A program made the position numbers and the translations under genes. The notes below the pieces were generated by a model. The model was not told where the DNA came from. It saw nothing but the letters and a program-made list of their open reading frames with translations, and did not search any database. Shown here piece by piece: positions 27,389-37,238 of a DNA stretch of 64,000 nt. The first letter of the stretch is position 1, and each line of letters starts with the position of its first letter. Origin of the DNA: Caballeronia sp. SEWSISQ10-4 2 (GTDB lineage: Bacteria; Pseudomonadota; Gammaproteobacteria; Burkholderiales; Burkholderiaceae); assembly GCF_030464885.1 (NCBI RefSeq), contig NZ_JALPRJ010000003.1, positions 62,001-126,000 on the forward strand, read 5' to 3'.

Positions 27389-28495
27389 ATGAGCGACACA
27401 GCCGTCAGTCAGTCCAGCGCCGAGACACTGGACATCCGTTCCTCCAGTCCCGTTTCTGGCACCCACGCCGCTTTGGGCGAAGAGGTAACAGTGCATTTGC
27501 ACCCGCAGGGCATTCCATTGTTCATCATGCCCGTATCCAGACGCCTCAAGACGGATCGTGCAGCCTTTCAGGCGTGGCTGGTCGACCATGAGGAGGCCAT
27601 CGACAAATTGCTGCTCCGGTTCGGTGCCGTGCGTCTCCGCGGATTCCCCGTCAAGGGTCCGGAGCAGTTCGGCAATGTGATGTCGCACTATCCCGTCGCC
27701 GCTATGGGATACAAGGGCGGTGGAGGGCCACGCGCAGCGATTGCAGGCAGGGTGATGGAGTCGACGCGCACAGAAAAAGACCGCTTCATTCCCCTACACC
27801 ATGAGATGTGCTACCAACGTCAATGGCCGTTGAAGCTTGCGTTCTACTCCAACATAGTCGCGAGTTCTGGCGGAGCCACCACGATTGGGGATATTCGCCG
27901 CTTCGAAGCGAAAATTCCACAGCGAATCCTTGACGAGGTGCGCAAGCGCGGAGTTCTCTATCGCCGCAATTTCCGCGACGGAAGTGTACCGACGGAAGGC
28001 TGGAGTGGCCAGTTGCTCAACATACACCGCCCCTGGCAAGAAGCTTTCTTTACCGAAGACAAGGCCGACGTCGAAGCCGCATGCGAAGCCGGGGGGCTGG
28101 AATGGCAATGGCTGGATGATGGAAGCTTGCAGACCGAAATCCGCAAATCCGGTTTCGTCACCCATCCGGTGCTTGGCACCAGCCACTGGTTTAACCAGAT
28201 CAGTAATCTGACCGCATTGCCCACGAGCGACCGGCAATGGTACACGTTGACACCCGAGGATCAACGCAACGGTGGACGTTACCCCAACGCAGTTCTGTTT
28301 GGCGATGGCGGGACGATTCCTGCCGAGGATGTCAAGCTCTTGCGCCAGATCGAAGACGAAATTCGGGTGGACGAGCCTTGGGAGGCAGGCGAGATCTTCA
28401 TCCTGGACAACATTCTGTGCACCCATGGCCGCACGCCTTTTGAAGGTAAGCGCGATACGTTGATTCAATTTCTAGGATCCGGGAGCAACGATTAA
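27389..28495 (+). CDS. TauD/TfdA-like Fe(II)/2-oxoglutarate dioxygenase, copy 1
   Basis: A 368-residue member of the TauD superfamily. Iron ligands are proposed as His137 and Glu139 in PLHHEMCYQRQWPLK (an H-x-E variant of H-x-D) and His346 in ILCTHGRTPFEGKRD; an Arg just after this (Arg348 or Arg355) should bind 2-oxoglutarate. Such enzymes hydroxylate or desaturate a C-H bond using O2 and 2-oxoglutarate. AAGGAG lies 8 bases before ATG. It is the first gene of a cassette with a decayed class II aldolase and an HD-domain protein, and is clearly paralogous to 40615-41727 and 47092-48201, from which it is the most divergent. Confidence 0.88.
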   Translation: MSDTAVSQSSAETLDIRSSSPVSGTHAALGEEVTVHLHPQGIPLFIMPVSRRLKTDRAAFQAWLVDHEEAIDKLLLRFGAVRLRGFPVKGPEQFGNVMSHYPVAAMGYKGGGGPRAAIAGRVMESTRTEKDRFIPLHHEMCYQRQWPLKLAFYSNIVASSGGATTIGDIRRFEAKIPQRILDEVRKRGVLYRRNFRDGSVPTEGWSGQLLNIHRPWQEAFFTEDKADVEAACEAGGLEWQWLDDGSLQTEIRKSGFVTHPVLGTSHWFNQISNLTALPTSDRQWYTLTPEDQRNGGRYPNAVLFGDGGTIPAEDVKLLRQIEDEIRVDEPWEAGEIFILDNILCTHGRTPFEGKRDTLIQFLGSGSND

Positions 28496-29321
28496 GGCGC
28501 ATGCGGCAAACGACAGGTCGGCCCTGGATTGGCCAGGACCTGATCCACTACACCAAACTCAGGCGGTTGGCGCGGCAGCCAACGATCCGGTCGCTCAGGA
28601 GTGGCAGGTACGTGTCGATCTGGCCGCCTGCTACAGACTGGTCGAACTGTTCGGCGGGAGCGACCTGATAGGGACGCATATTTCGGCGCGGGTGCCCGGG
28701 CACAAGCATGCCTTCCTCATCAACTCTCTCGGTATGACCTTCGATGAGATTACCGCTACCAGTCTGATCAAGATCGACCTTGAGGGCAACGTGATCGGCG
28801 AGTCGCCCTACAGCTTCAACAAGGCTGGGTTCGTGATCCATAGCGCGGTCCATCAGGTGCGTGATGACGCCAACTGCGTGTTCATCCGCACACCGCCGAC
28901 AGCATGGCGGTGTCGGCTCTTTCCGAGGGTTTGCTGCCGCTGAATCAGACAGCCATGCTCACGACAGGCGACCTCGCGCAACACGACTATGAGGGGCCAG
29001 CCCTTTTATCTGGACGAACGCGAGCGATTGCAACGGGACCTGAGCGACAAACATCTGATGCTGCTGCGCAATCACGGCACTCTGGCGGTAGGTGCGAGTA
29101 TCAGCGAGGCCTTCGTACGTATGTACATGCTGCAGCGCGCCTGCTCCGCACAGGTACGGACCTTGAGCATGGGCCGCCCGTTGCATGAAGTCTCAGCCGC
29201 GGCGCGAGCCAGCACTGAAGCGATGGGGGCGAACCCAACAACGCTGAGCAGCTATGGACAACTGGCGTGGCCGGCGCTGTTGCGGATGCTAGACCGCAGA
29301 ATGCTAGGTTACGACATCTAG
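28488..29321 (+). pseudogene. Class II aldolase/adducin-like gene, inactivated copy
   Basis: It aligns along its whole length with the intact aldolase at 48194-49030. The start codon is ACG instead of ATG. One codon is missing near 28812. A 1-bp deletion near 28885 and a 1-bp insertion near 29005 put about 40 codons out of frame. That stretch includes the metal-binding HLH pair (MHLHTVDSMA in the intact copy, read here as FIRTPPTAWR). The frame recovers for LMLLRNHGTLAVGASISEAF to the stop. It overlaps the end of the dioxygenase gene exactly as in the intact cassette. Confidence 0.85.
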
Positions 29322-29475
29322 GCCACTGCTAGCGCTATGCCCGTGTAAGAGCCGGGAGCGTCGCGTTGGCGTCTCCGCCGCTGAGGACGGCAGGCACGGC
29401 AGGCACGGCAGAATTTTATAGATTGATTGGACTGCGAATGTTTCGCATATTACCGAAATTTTTAGGAGACGGGAC

Positions 29476-30063
29476 GTGAGTAAACAAGCCACCTTTTCAC
29501 ATATCGGCCAGAGCACCGCCGAAGACTGGGCAATCATCCTCGGAGAGCTCAAGCCCTACGCGGCGACACTGGCAGACCGCGCGCTCGAGCACCTTAAGGT
29601 GCTCGAAGACGACTGGGGCGGCTTGCCCGTCGCTCGTCTCACGCATTGCCTGCAGACCGCGACACTGGCGCACCGGGATGGGCGCGACGAAGAGTACGTG
29701 GTCTGTGCCCTGCTGCACGACATTGGCGACACCCTCGGCAGCTATAACCATCCCGACATCGCTGCGGCCATGCTTAAACCATTCGTCAGTCCGGAAAATG
29801 TCTGGATGGTGCAGCATCATGGCGTCTTTCAAGGTTACTACTTCTTCCAAAATATAGGTCTCGACCCAAACATGCGTGAACAGTTTCGCAATCAGCCGGA
29901 ACTGTTCGAGCGTACTGTTGAATTTTGCGAAAAGTACGATGCACCAGCGTTCGATAAGAATTACGACACTTTGCCGCTGTCGTTCTTCGATCCCATGGTT
30001 CGGCGCGTGTTCTCGAAGCCGAGTCATTCCATGTATGACAAGATGTTTCATCCCGCGAAATGA
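29476..30063 (+). CDS. HD-domain protein, probable mixed-valent diiron oxygenase (PhnZ/TmpB-like), copy 1
   Basis: A 195-residue all-helical protein with a complete HD-oxygenase-like ligand set: His57 (LTHCLQTATLAHRDG), His81-Asp82 (CALLHDIGDTLGSYNHPD), His92 (NHPD), His114 or 115 (MVQHHGVFQGYYF) and Asp160 (PAFDKNYD). The 24-residue gap from the first His to HD equals that I recall for PhnZ. PhnZ and TmpB cleave a C-P bond after a partner 2-oxoglutarate dioxygenase hydroxylates the alpha carbon, so the cassette pairing is telling. A plain HD phosphohydrolase is the alternative. It starts with GTG, supported by AGGAGA 7-8 bases upstream and by identical length in copy 2. Confidence 0.75.
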   Translation: MSKQATFSHIGQSTAEDWAIILGELKPYAATLADRALEHLKVLEDDWGGLPVARLTHCLQTATLAHRDGRDEEYVVCALLHDIGDTLGSYNHPDIAAAMLKPFVSPENVWMVQHHGVFQGYYFFQNIGLDPNMREQFRNQPELFERTVEFCEKYDAPAFDKNYDTLPLSFFDPMVRRVFSKPSHSMYDKMFHPAK

Positions 30064-30402
30064 AGGCCAGCGTCGAGGAATGATCGAAGCGCGACGCACT
30101 GATTTACATGACTTGTGTCAGATGCTCAATGACGCGTCCATGATTGGAACAACGTGACAATACATTTGGCCCGGACGAGGTGATTGCCCGGTGGCTTACT
30201 ACTCTGATACGCGCGAATCAATTCCCGTATGACAAGCGAAACGTCGGCCAACTACCCCAACCGGTTGATTTCGAGATTTGCGTTGTTTCTCCTTTCCTCT
30301 TTGTATCCCCCTGAAGGCCTTCACGTTCCTGCGATTTCCGGTAGCGTTCGGTTGAACAGAAAGCAACCAGGGCAGTCGCTTTCTGTCTTATCGTCAAGCT
30401 AA
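30064..30402. other. 339-bp interval without a supported gene
   Basis: This is the 3' flank of the HD gene before the porin remnant. It contains no ORF with a motif. The last 40 bases resemble the sequence just past the intact porin (around 52140-52185), so the ancestral terminator region is partly kept. Confidence 0.45.
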
Positions 30403-30567
30403 TTAAAATTTCACCTGTAAACCAAGTCGGGCGAGTGCCATGTGATTGCCCGCGGCTGGAGTCACAGCATTAATATTCGCAACCGCCGTTTGCCCGGTCG
30501 AGTCTATACCGCTTGCTTTCTGGTAGATTCCAACCAGATACGCTGTCTTGCCTTCCAGACTGAATAT
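30403..30567 (-). pseudogene. Porin, 3' remnant
   Basis: The last 54 codons of a Gram-negative porin are present: LEGKTAYLVGIYQKASGIDS then AVTPAAGNHMALARLGLQVK-F and a TAA stop. They align codon by codon with the end of the intact porin at 52187 (VYQKATGVDSTGQ and RLGMRVKF). Upstream barrel sequence is missing. Position and orientation relative to the HD gene match cassette 2, where the porin is whole. Bases 30568-30709 show nothing definite. Confidence 0.85.
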
Positions 30568-30709
30568 GTCACTCTGCTCGCTCGATTATGCCTCCACTGA
30601 TCTGGAATCTGTCGTATTGAACGTATACGGTTCCTCGTCTTGTGAACTCAAACATCGTTCACGCTACTCACGAGGAGGTCGTCTCAAAGCTGCCTCCGCA
30701 TCCCTTGCG

Positions 30710-32572
30710 TCAGAACCAGACGTCTTGCATATCGAGCGTGGTGCGATCAAGCGTCTCAAGCAGGTCAAGTTGCGCCGTCGCGCGCGGCAATTCCCATTTG
30801 AAGAAATACGCGGCTGCGGCCAGCTTGCCTCGATAGAACGCTTCGTCTTCGTTGCTTCTGTTCGCGGATAGCGCGGCATGTGCCGCAATCGCCTGTTCCA
30901 GCCAAATCCACGCCAGTACGATGTGGCCGAATGCCTCGAGGTACACCGATGCGTTAGCAAGCGTAAGAGTTGGGTCTCCCGCCTCCCACAATCGCTGCGT
31001 AACGAGCGTCAGCCCCCCCATCACAGTGCTCAGCGTGTGCGCATATTCGTGGAGCTCAGCATCCTTTGTGGCGAGCGCCCTGATGACCCCGGCCCGCACC
31101 GTCTCGCTGACGATCCCCAATGCCGTGCCGTCTTTCATCATTACCTTGCGACCCAGCAGGTCCAATCCGTGGATCCCATGCGTGCCTTCGTGGATCGGGT
31201 TCAGACGGTTGTCGCGATAGAACTGCTCGACGTTGTACTCACGCGTGTAGCCATAGCCGCCGTGCACCTGGATAGCGAGGTTGTTCGCTTCGAGGCACCA
31301 TTGCGATGGCCAGCTCTTGGCGATCGGCGTCAGAATATCGAGCAATAACGTGGCACGCTCGCGCGCAACTGCGTCGTCGGCAGCCCGTGCGGCGCGCTCC
31401 GCGTCGACCAGCTTCGCACAGTACAGGTTCAGCGCCAGCGCACCTTCCGTATAGCTCTTCTGCGCGAGCAGCATCCGGCGTATATCGGCGTGCTCAATCA
31501 GCTTCACCTGGGGGCTTGAGGGGTCTTTGCCGCCTTTACCGATGGCGCGCCCTTGCGGCCGGTTCCGTGCATAATCAAGTGCGTGCAGATAGCCGGTATA
31601 GCCGAGGACTGCGGCGGTGAGTCCCACGCCAATGCGTGCTTCGTTCATCATGTGGAACATGCATGCGAGGCCCCGCCCGGGTTGGCCCAACAGATAACCA
31701 ATTGCCCCAGCCTTACCGTCGGGCCGATATTTGACGCCTTCGCCGAAATTCAGCAGACAGTTCGTTGTGCCGCGATATCCCATTTTGTGGTTCAGACCCG
31801 CGAGCACTACATCGTTGTGCTCGCCAAGCGAGCCGTCGCCATTGACGAGGTACTTCGGGACAACAAAGAGCGAGATGCCGCTGACCCCAGGAATTAGCTT
31901 TCCGTCTGAACTTGGGATTTTGGCCAGCACCATATGTACGATATTTTCGGACAACTCATGCTCGCCACCGGATATCCACATCTTGTTGCCACGCAACCGG
32001 TACTGCTGGCCGAGCGGCGATTCGCCCTCGTATTCAGCGCGAGTGGTGATGTCTGACAACGACGAACCCGCCTGCGGCTCCGATAGACACATCGTGCCGA
32101 AGAAACGACCTTCCATCTCAGGTCGCACGAACGCATCGATCTGCGTCGGCGCGCCGTACGTGAGCAGGAGATTCGCATTGCCGATGGTCAGGAATGGATA
32201 CGCTGCGGTAGCAGCGTTCGCGCCCAGGAAGTATGCGAAGCAGGCCTTCTCCACAACCAGCGGTAGTTGCATACCGCCGAGTTCATAGTCCTGGCCAGCG
32301 GCAATCAAACCCGCTGCGTTAAAGGCATCGAGCGCGGTCTTCACTTCGGGGATGATGTGAACGGTTTCACCGTCGAAATGCGGTTCCTGCTGGTCGCTCT
32401 TCTTGTTGTGCGTAGCGAATAATTCGGTGGCGATTTTCTCGCAAGTGTCGAGTGCCGCGTCGAAGGTCTCGCGCGTATGTTCAGCATAGCGGGGAATGCT
32501 CGTCAGCTCCTCGACCCGGAGCCACTCGTAGAGCAGGAAGTTCAGGTCGCGGCGGGAGAGAATCAGTGACAT
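30710..32572 (-). CDS. Acyl-CoA dehydrogenase with C-terminal extension (about 600-residue type)
   Basis: A 620-residue flavoenzyme of the long acyl-CoA dehydrogenase class (DmdC-like). Motifs are MCLSEPQAGSSLSDITTRAE (FAD loop, about 158-177), KMWISGGEHELSENIVHMVL, QVHGGYGYTREYNVEQFYRD and catalytic Glu in NPIHEGTHGIHGLDLLGRKV. The C-terminal about 130 residues form the extra helical domain of this class. The ATG at 32572 follows GGAG. It starts 13 bases after the thiolase stop, forming a three-gene beta-oxidation operon with the two genes upstream. Confidence 0.92.
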   Translation of the reverse strand: MSLILSRRDLNFLLYEWLRVEELTSIPRYAEHTRETFDAALDTCEKIATELFATHNKKSDQQEPHFDGETVHIIPEVKTALDAFNAAGLIAAGQDYELGGMQLPLVVEKACFAYFLGANAATAAYPFLTIGNANLLLTYGAPTQIDAFVRPEMEGRFFGTMCLSEPQAGSSLSDITTRAEYEGESPLGQQYRLRGNKMWISGGEHELSENIVHMVLAKIPSSDGKLIPGVSGISLFVVPKYLVNGDGSLGEHNDVVLAGLNHKMGYRGTTNCLLNFGEGVKYRPDGKAGAIGYLLGQPGRGLACMFHMMNEARIGVGLTAAVLGYTGYLHALDYARNRPQGRAIGKGGKDPSSPQVKLIEHADIRRMLLAQKSYTEGALALNLYCAKLVDAERAARAADDAVARERATLLLDILTPIAKSWPSQWCLEANNLAIQVHGGYGYTREYNVEQFYRDNRLNPIHEGTHGIHGLDLLGRKVMMKDGTALGIVSETVRAGVIRALATKDAELHEYAHTLSTVMGGLTLVTQRLWEAGDPTLTLANASVYLEAFGHIVLAWIWLEQAIAAHAALSANRSNEDEAFYRGKLAAAAYFFKWELPRATAQLDLLETLDRTTLDMQDVWF

Positions 32573-32585
32573 GACGGCACTCCGC

Positions 32586-33764
32586 TCAAAGAACTTCGAA
32601 GAGGCCGGCCGCGCCCTGCCCCCCACCGACGCACATTGTGACTACCACGTGCCTCACGCCGCGACGCTTGCCCTCGATCAGTGCGTGGCCAACGAGGCGT
32701 GCGCCGGACACTCCGTACGGGTGACCAACCGCAATTGCGCCGCCGTTCACGTTCAGCCGCTCCATCGGAATGCCCAGCTGATCGGCGCAGTAGAGCACCT
32801 GCACGGCGAATGCTTCGTTTAGTTCCCATAGGCCGATGTCTTCGATCTTCAGCCCGGTCCTCTTCAGCAGCTTGGGGACCGCGAACACCGGACCGATGCC
32901 CATCTCATCCGGTTCGCATCCTGCCACCGCGAATCCGCGAAATACGCCCAATGGTTTCAGGCCTTGCGCAGCAGCCACGCGCGCGTTCATCACTACGGCT
33001 GCCGACGCGCCGTCCGAAAACTGTGACGCATTGCCTGCCGAAATTACGCCGCCGGGAGTGGCAGAGCGAATTTTCGATACGCCTTCAAGCGTCGTATCGC
33101 CGCGAATGCCTTCGTCGGCCGCGATCGTCACTTCCCTCGTCACGATCTGGCCGGTGGCTTCGTCGGTCATACCAGAGAGCACCGTCATCGGTACGATCTC
33201 CTCGTTGAAGAGGCCAGCGGCCTGTGCAGACGCGGCGCGTTGCTGGCTGCGTACACCGTATTCGTTCTGACGTTCGCGGGGGATCCCATAGCGGGTCGAT
33301 ACGTTCTCGGCGGTCTGCAGCATGCTCCAGTAAATTTCCGGTTTGTGCTGCAAAAGCCAAGGGTCGCTGGCGAATTGCATGTTCAACTGCCGCTGCGTCA
33401 ACGAGATGCTTTCCACACCGCCTGCAACGTAACAATCGCCCTCATCGGCGATCACACGCTGCGCGGCCATCGCGATCGCCTGCAAGCCCGATGCGCAGAA
33501 GCGGTTCACGGTGGCGCCCGGGACCGTCACCGGGCAGCCAGCGCGCAGGGCGATCTGCCGCGCAATATTGGTGCCAGTCGCGCCTTCGGGATTCGCGCAC
33601 CCCATTAACACATCGTTTATTTCGCCAGCTTCTATGCCCGCGCGCGCGATCGCGTGCCGCACCGCATGCGCGCCAAGCGTGGCGCCGTGGGTCATGTTGA
33701 AGGCACCTTTCCAGCTCTTCGCGAGCCCGGTACGCGCCGTGGATACGATCACTGCCTCATTCAT
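32586..33764 (-). CDS. Acetyl-CoA C-acyltransferase (FadA-like thiolase)
   Basis: A 392-residue degradative thiolase with [20 protein letters not shown] (nucleophilic Cys at about 89), [20 protein letters not shown] and [15 protein letters not shown], i.e. Cys-His-Cys complete. ATG at 33764 has AAGGA upstream; a longer in-frame start adds 14 non-homologous residues. It lies between the acyl-CoA dehydrogenase and the bifunctional hydratase/dehydrogenase, completing a beta-oxidation spiral. Confidence 0.93.
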   Translation of the reverse strand: MNEAVIVSTARTGLAKSWKGAFNMTHGATLGAHAVRHAIARAGIEAGEINDVLMGCANPEGATGTNIARQIALRAGCPVTVPGATVNRFCASGLQAIAMAAQRVIADEGDCYVAGGVESISLTQRQLNMQFASDPWLLQHKPEIYWSMLQTAENVSTRYGIPRERQNEYGVRSQQRAASAQAAGLFNEEIVPMTVLSGMTDEATGQIVTREVTIAADEGIRGDTTLEGVSKIRSATPGGVISAGNASQFSDGASAAVVMNARVAAAQGLKPLGVFRGFAVAGCEPDEMGIGPVFAVPKLLKRTGLKIEDIGLWELNEAFAVQVLYCADQLGIPMERLNVNGGAIAVGHPYGVSGARLVGHALIEGKRRGVRHVVVTMCVGGGQGAAGLFEVL

Positions 33765-33855
33765 GTCCTGTTCCTTGATATGCCTTGACGTCGGATCCAC
33801 TGCCACAGAGCACGGGTTCCACCCATTGGGCTGCCTGAAGTGACGGCAAATTGAG

Positions 33856-35937
33856 TTAGTCGTTAAAACGCGTACCCGCGTCTACGAGCTTCTGCAAGAG
33901 TGGCGCGACCTGCCACGCCTTGCCCTGATAGCCCTTCGCGTAGCGGCGAATCGCCCGCGCAACGTTGTACAAACCGACCTCGTCCGCATACTGCATCGGG
34001 CCGCCGCGCCACCTCGGAAAACCGTAGCCGCTCAGATAGACCATGTCGATGTCCGATGCCTTCGACGCGATCCCTTCCTCGACGATCAGCGCTCCTTCAT
34101 TGACGAGCGCGTACACCAAACGCTCGACAATCTCCTCGTCGGATATTTTGCGCCGCGTGAGACCAAGATCCTCTGTATGCCGGATGATCATGTCGTTGAC
34201 CTGCTGGCTCGAGTAGGCCCTGCGGTCACCCTCCCTATAGTCGTACCAGCCCGCGCCGACCTTCTGCCCGAAGCGCCCCATTTCGCACAGCAGGTCGGCC
34301 GTCTTCGAATACGTAAACGCCGGCTGCTCAACGGCGCGGCGCTTTCTGATCTCCCGGCTGATATCGTTACCGGCCATGTCGATCATCCGAAAAGGGCCCA
34401 TTGCGAAGCCGAATTTTTCGATGGCCTTGTCGACCTGCTCGGGCAGCGCACCCTCGTCGAGCAGGAAACCCGCCTGACGGCTGTACTGTTCAATCATCCG
34501 ATTGCCGATAAAGCCGTCGCATACACCAGACACGACGGCGATCTTCCCGATCTTCTTCGCGAGCCGCATCACGGTCGCAAGGACGTCCTTTGCGGTCTTC
34601 TCGCCACGCACGACTTCGAGCAGCTTCATCACGTTGGCCGGGCTGAAAAAGTGCATGCCGACCACATCCTTCGGACGCGTTGTGAATTCAGCGATATTAT
34701 TGACATCCAGGGTCGACGTATTTGACGCGAGAATCGCGCCCGGTTTCATGACCTTGTCGAGTTGTCGGAACACGGCCTGCTTGATACTCATGTCTTCGAA
34801 CACGGCTTCGATCGCAAGGTCCGCGTCCTTGATGTCGTCGTAGGACAGCGTGGTCGTAAGCATGCCAACGCGCGCTTCGATCTCCTCCTGAGTGAGCTTT
34901 CCTTTCTTCGCTGTGTTTTCGTAGTGGCGGCGGATGGTGGCGACCCTTTGTTCGAGCGCGTCGGCTTTCATTTCCAGCATCGTCACAGGAATTCCGGCGT
35001 TCAAAAAGCTCATGCTAATGCCCCCACCCATCGTGCCTGCACCGATTACTGCAACTTTCGCGATTTTGCGAGTGGGCGTATCGACAGGTACTTCCGCAAT
35101 CTTGCTCGCCGCGCGCTCGGCGAGGAACGCATGTCGTAGCGCACGCGATTCGGAGCTGGTCAGCAGGTAGAGGAATGCGTCGCGCTCCTCCTTGATGCCC
35201 TGATCGAACGGTTTGAGTGACGCCGCGATGGCATCCACGCACTTAACCGGAGCCGGATAGTCCCTTGCACTTGCAGCGACCGTATTGCGGACGATTCCCA
35301 GATACGCCTCGGCGTTTTCGTGGTGGACATTCAAGTCGCGTACGCGGGGATGCGGAGCCCCCGCAGCGACTGCATCCTGCGCAAACTTCAAGGCCTCCCA
35401 TAGCAATTCATCGGTTGCGAAGTGGTCAAACAGCTTCGTGCCAGCAAGCTCCTCAGACGCCATCGTCTTGCCCGACACGATCATGTTCACCGCGGTCTCG
35501 AGGCCGACCACGCGCGGCAGGCGTTGTGTACCGCCGGCCCCAGGCAGCAGGCCCAGATTCACTTCTGGTAGCGCAATCTTCGTTCCCTTGACCGTAACGC
35601 GATAATGACAGCCGAGGGCCAGCTCCAGACCGCCGCCCATCGCGACCGAATGAATCGCTGCCACCACGGGCTTCGGAGACGCCTCGATCACATCGATTAT
35701 CGTTTGCAGGCTCGGTTCCTGTAGCGCCTTAGATGTGCCGAATTCTCGAATATCGGCACCACCCGAGAACGCGTTGCCCGTACCGATGAGGACAATTGCC
35801 TTGACGCCCGAGTCGTCCAGTGCGCGCTCTATCCCGTCTACAATGCACACTCTTGTGCTGTGACCGAGGCCATTGACCGGAGGATTGTCGAGTGAAATGA
35901 TAGCCACACTGTCCTGTACCTGATACTGCGCTGTCAT
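33856..35937 (-). CDS. Bifunctional enoyl-CoA hydratase / 3-hydroxyacyl-CoA dehydrogenase (FadB/FadJ-like)
   Basis: A 693-residue fusion. Residues about 1-190 are crotonase with both hydratase glutamates ([20 protein letters not shown] and [18 protein letters not shown]). Residues about 290-580 are NAD-dependent 3-hydroxyacyl-CoA dehydrogenase ([20 protein letters not shown]; catalytic His in [20 protein letters not shown]). A second HAD C-terminal domain follows. It converts trans-2-enoyl-CoA to 3-ketoacyl-CoA, which the adjacent thiolase cleaves. ATG at 35937 follows AAAAGGAA. It is the first gene of the operon 35.9-30.7 kb. Confidence 0.94.
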   Translation of the reverse strand: MTAQYQVQDSVAIISLDNPPVNGLGHSTRVCIVDGIERALDDSGVKAIVLIGTGNAFSGGADIREFGTSKALQEPSLQTIIDVIEASPKPVVAAIHSVAMGGGLELALGCHYRVTVKGTKIALPEVNLGLLPGAGGTQRLPRVVGLETAVNMIVSGKTMASEELAGTKLFDHFATDELLWEALKFAQDAVAAGAPHPRVRDLNVHHENAEAYLGIVRNTVAASARDYPAPVKCVDAIAASLKPFDQGIKEERDAFLYLLTSSESRALRHAFLAERAASKIAEVPVDTPTRKIAKVAVIGAGTMGGGISMSFLNAGIPVTMLEMKADALEQRVATIRRHYENTAKKGKLTQEEIEARVGMLTTTLSYDDIKDADLAIEAVFEDMSIKQAVFRQLDKVMKPGAILASNTSTLDVNNIAEFTTRPKDVVGMHFFSPANVMKLLEVVRGEKTAKDVLATVMRLAKKIGKIAVVSGVCDGFIGNRMIEQYSRQAGFLLDEGALPEQVDKAIEKFGFAMGPFRMIDMAGNDISREIRKRRAVEQPAFTYSKTADLLCEMGRFGQKVGAGWYDYREGDRRAYSSQQVNDMIIRHTEDLGLTRRKISDEEIVERLVYALVNEGALIVEEGIASKASDIDMVYLSGYGFPRWRGGPMQYADEVGLYNVARAIRRYAKGYQGKAWQVAPLLQKLVDAGTRFND

Positions 35938-36082
35938 GCCGGTTCCTTTTGATATCTCGAAATTGTCTGGCAATTCAGAGGTTCAGTTCATTCACGAACC
36001 TGTTTGTTGTGGCGCCCGCGGCATGGCAGCCTGCTGCGGAAATTCCTGACCGCCGTCCTTACGCGCAACCTCTGACGACGCC

Positions 36083-36396
36083 TCAGGCTGTACTCTTGAT
36101 GCCGTAGATCTCGCGACGCTCGCTGCCATCGTCGTTCTTCACGAACTCATAGGCGTCCGCCGAGCGGTAGCGGTTTTGCGGTCCTAATACGTGCGCAGAT
36201 CCATCTTCAAGACCATCGACGACAGACCGGCGAACACCAGCTTGCTATCAGGCTTCGAATAGCCGATCGACTCGCACCACGACGCGGGATTGAGAATTTC
36301 GTGATTCCGGCGCTGCCAATGCAGCTTCAACGGCGCACTGCCAGTGCGACGCGATTCGTTTGCCACTCGAACTGTACAAGCTGCTGCGGCTAGCAA
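36083..36396 (-). pseudogene. 3' remnant of an unidentified gene
   Basis: The minus strand reads LHWQRRNHEILNPASWCESI then GYSKPDSKLVFAGLSSMVLK-MDLRTY, an in-frame stop, and in another frame NRYRSADAYEFVKNDDGSER then REIYGIKSTA and a stop. The two runs join if about two bases are removed near 36186, so this is one C-terminal coding region with a small insertion. I do not recognise the family. Bases 35938-36082 contain nothing clear. Confidence 0.45.
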
Positions 36397-36455
36397 AATG
36401 CATCTAGCGTGACGCGCAAAGCGAGTCGCAGACAGCTTCGCCGCAACAATATTGA

Positions 36456-37208
36456 CTATCTGCCGCGGAAAATCGGCGGGCGTTTCTCGAGAAAGGCACG
36501 CGCACCTTCTCTCGCATCCTCCGTTTCGAAGAGTGGCACTTGCCCATCGCGCTCACGGTCAAGGGCTTCGTCCAGATGTGACAGCGTCGTGGCCGCAATG
36601 GCGCCTTTCATTGCAGCGAACGCCTTGGTGGGCCCGTTCTTGATTTTTTGCACCAGAGCTTCCAGTTCCGCATCGTAGGCATCGTCGGCTACCGAACGGT
36701 AGATCAGTCCCGCCGCCACTGCGTCATCAGCGGACAGCCGATTGCCGAGCATTGCCATAGTGTTAGCACGTGCACGACCAATCGAAGCGCCAATTAACTC
36801 CGTTGCGCCGCCGTCCGGCATCATGCCAATGTTCACAAACGCCAGTAGAAAGTAGGCGGACCGCGTGGCAAGCGTAATGTCTGCGGCGACGGCGATGGAG
36901 CAGGCCATTCCAACTGCGGGACCATTGACTCCGCTTATAACGGGTACATGCGAACGCGCAATCGCCCGCACAAGGCGATGACCGCTGTCCACGGTTTCAA
37001 TATTGATGCCGCTCTTGAAATCGCCTCCGGCGCTGAAGGCGCGACCCTCGCCACTGATCACGATTACCCGCACATCGGCGGGCACATCATTAATGGCCTG
37101 GGCAGCATCCTCAAGCATTGAAGCGTCGAATGCATTGAGGCGCTCTGGCCTGTTCCACCTGATGGAGAGAACTCCATCCGAGTTGTTGATGAGTACGTGT
37201 TGCGTCAT
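36456..37208 (-). CDS. Enoyl-CoA hydratase/isomerase family protein (active-site variant)
   Basis: A 250-residue crotonase: GEGRAFSAGGDFKSGINIET (about 53-72) and C-terminal REGARAFLEKRPPIFRGR. Neither hydratase glutamate is kept (AVGMACSIAVAADITLATRS; LLAFVNIGMMPDGGATELIG), with Asp in MMPDGG instead, a pattern seen in enoyl-CoA isomerases such as PaaG/ECI. TAGGAG lies 7-8 bases before ATG. It begins 30 bases after the MDR stop, so it is probably co-transcribed from the operator-bearing promoter at 38.3 kb. Confidence 0.88.
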   Translation of the reverse strand: MTQHVLINNSDGVLSIRWNRPERLNAFDASMLEDAAQAINDVPADVRVIVISGEGRAFSAGGDFKSGINIETVDSGHRLVRAIARSHVPVISGVNGPAVGMACSIAVAADITLATRSAYFLLAFVNIGMMPDGGATELIGASIGRARANTMAMLGNRLSADDAVAAGLIYRSVADDAYDAELEALVQKIKNGPTKAFAAMKGAIAATTLSHLDEALDRERDGQVPLFETEDAREGARAFLEKRPPIFRGR

Positions 37209-37238
37209 GCGCGACTCCTATGCAGGGTTACGACAGAA

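Noticed and set aside
27794..28468. Minus-strand frame of 224 codons opposite dioxygenase copy 1, also present opposite copies 2 and 3.
   Set aside because: Its conservation merely follows that of the dioxygenase genes; there is no ribosome site or family motif.
29497..30099. Minus-strand frame of about 200 codons opposite the HD gene (also 49104-49757).
   Set aside because: Antisense shadow; the sense strand has the HD ligand residues and a conserved GTG start with AGGAGA.
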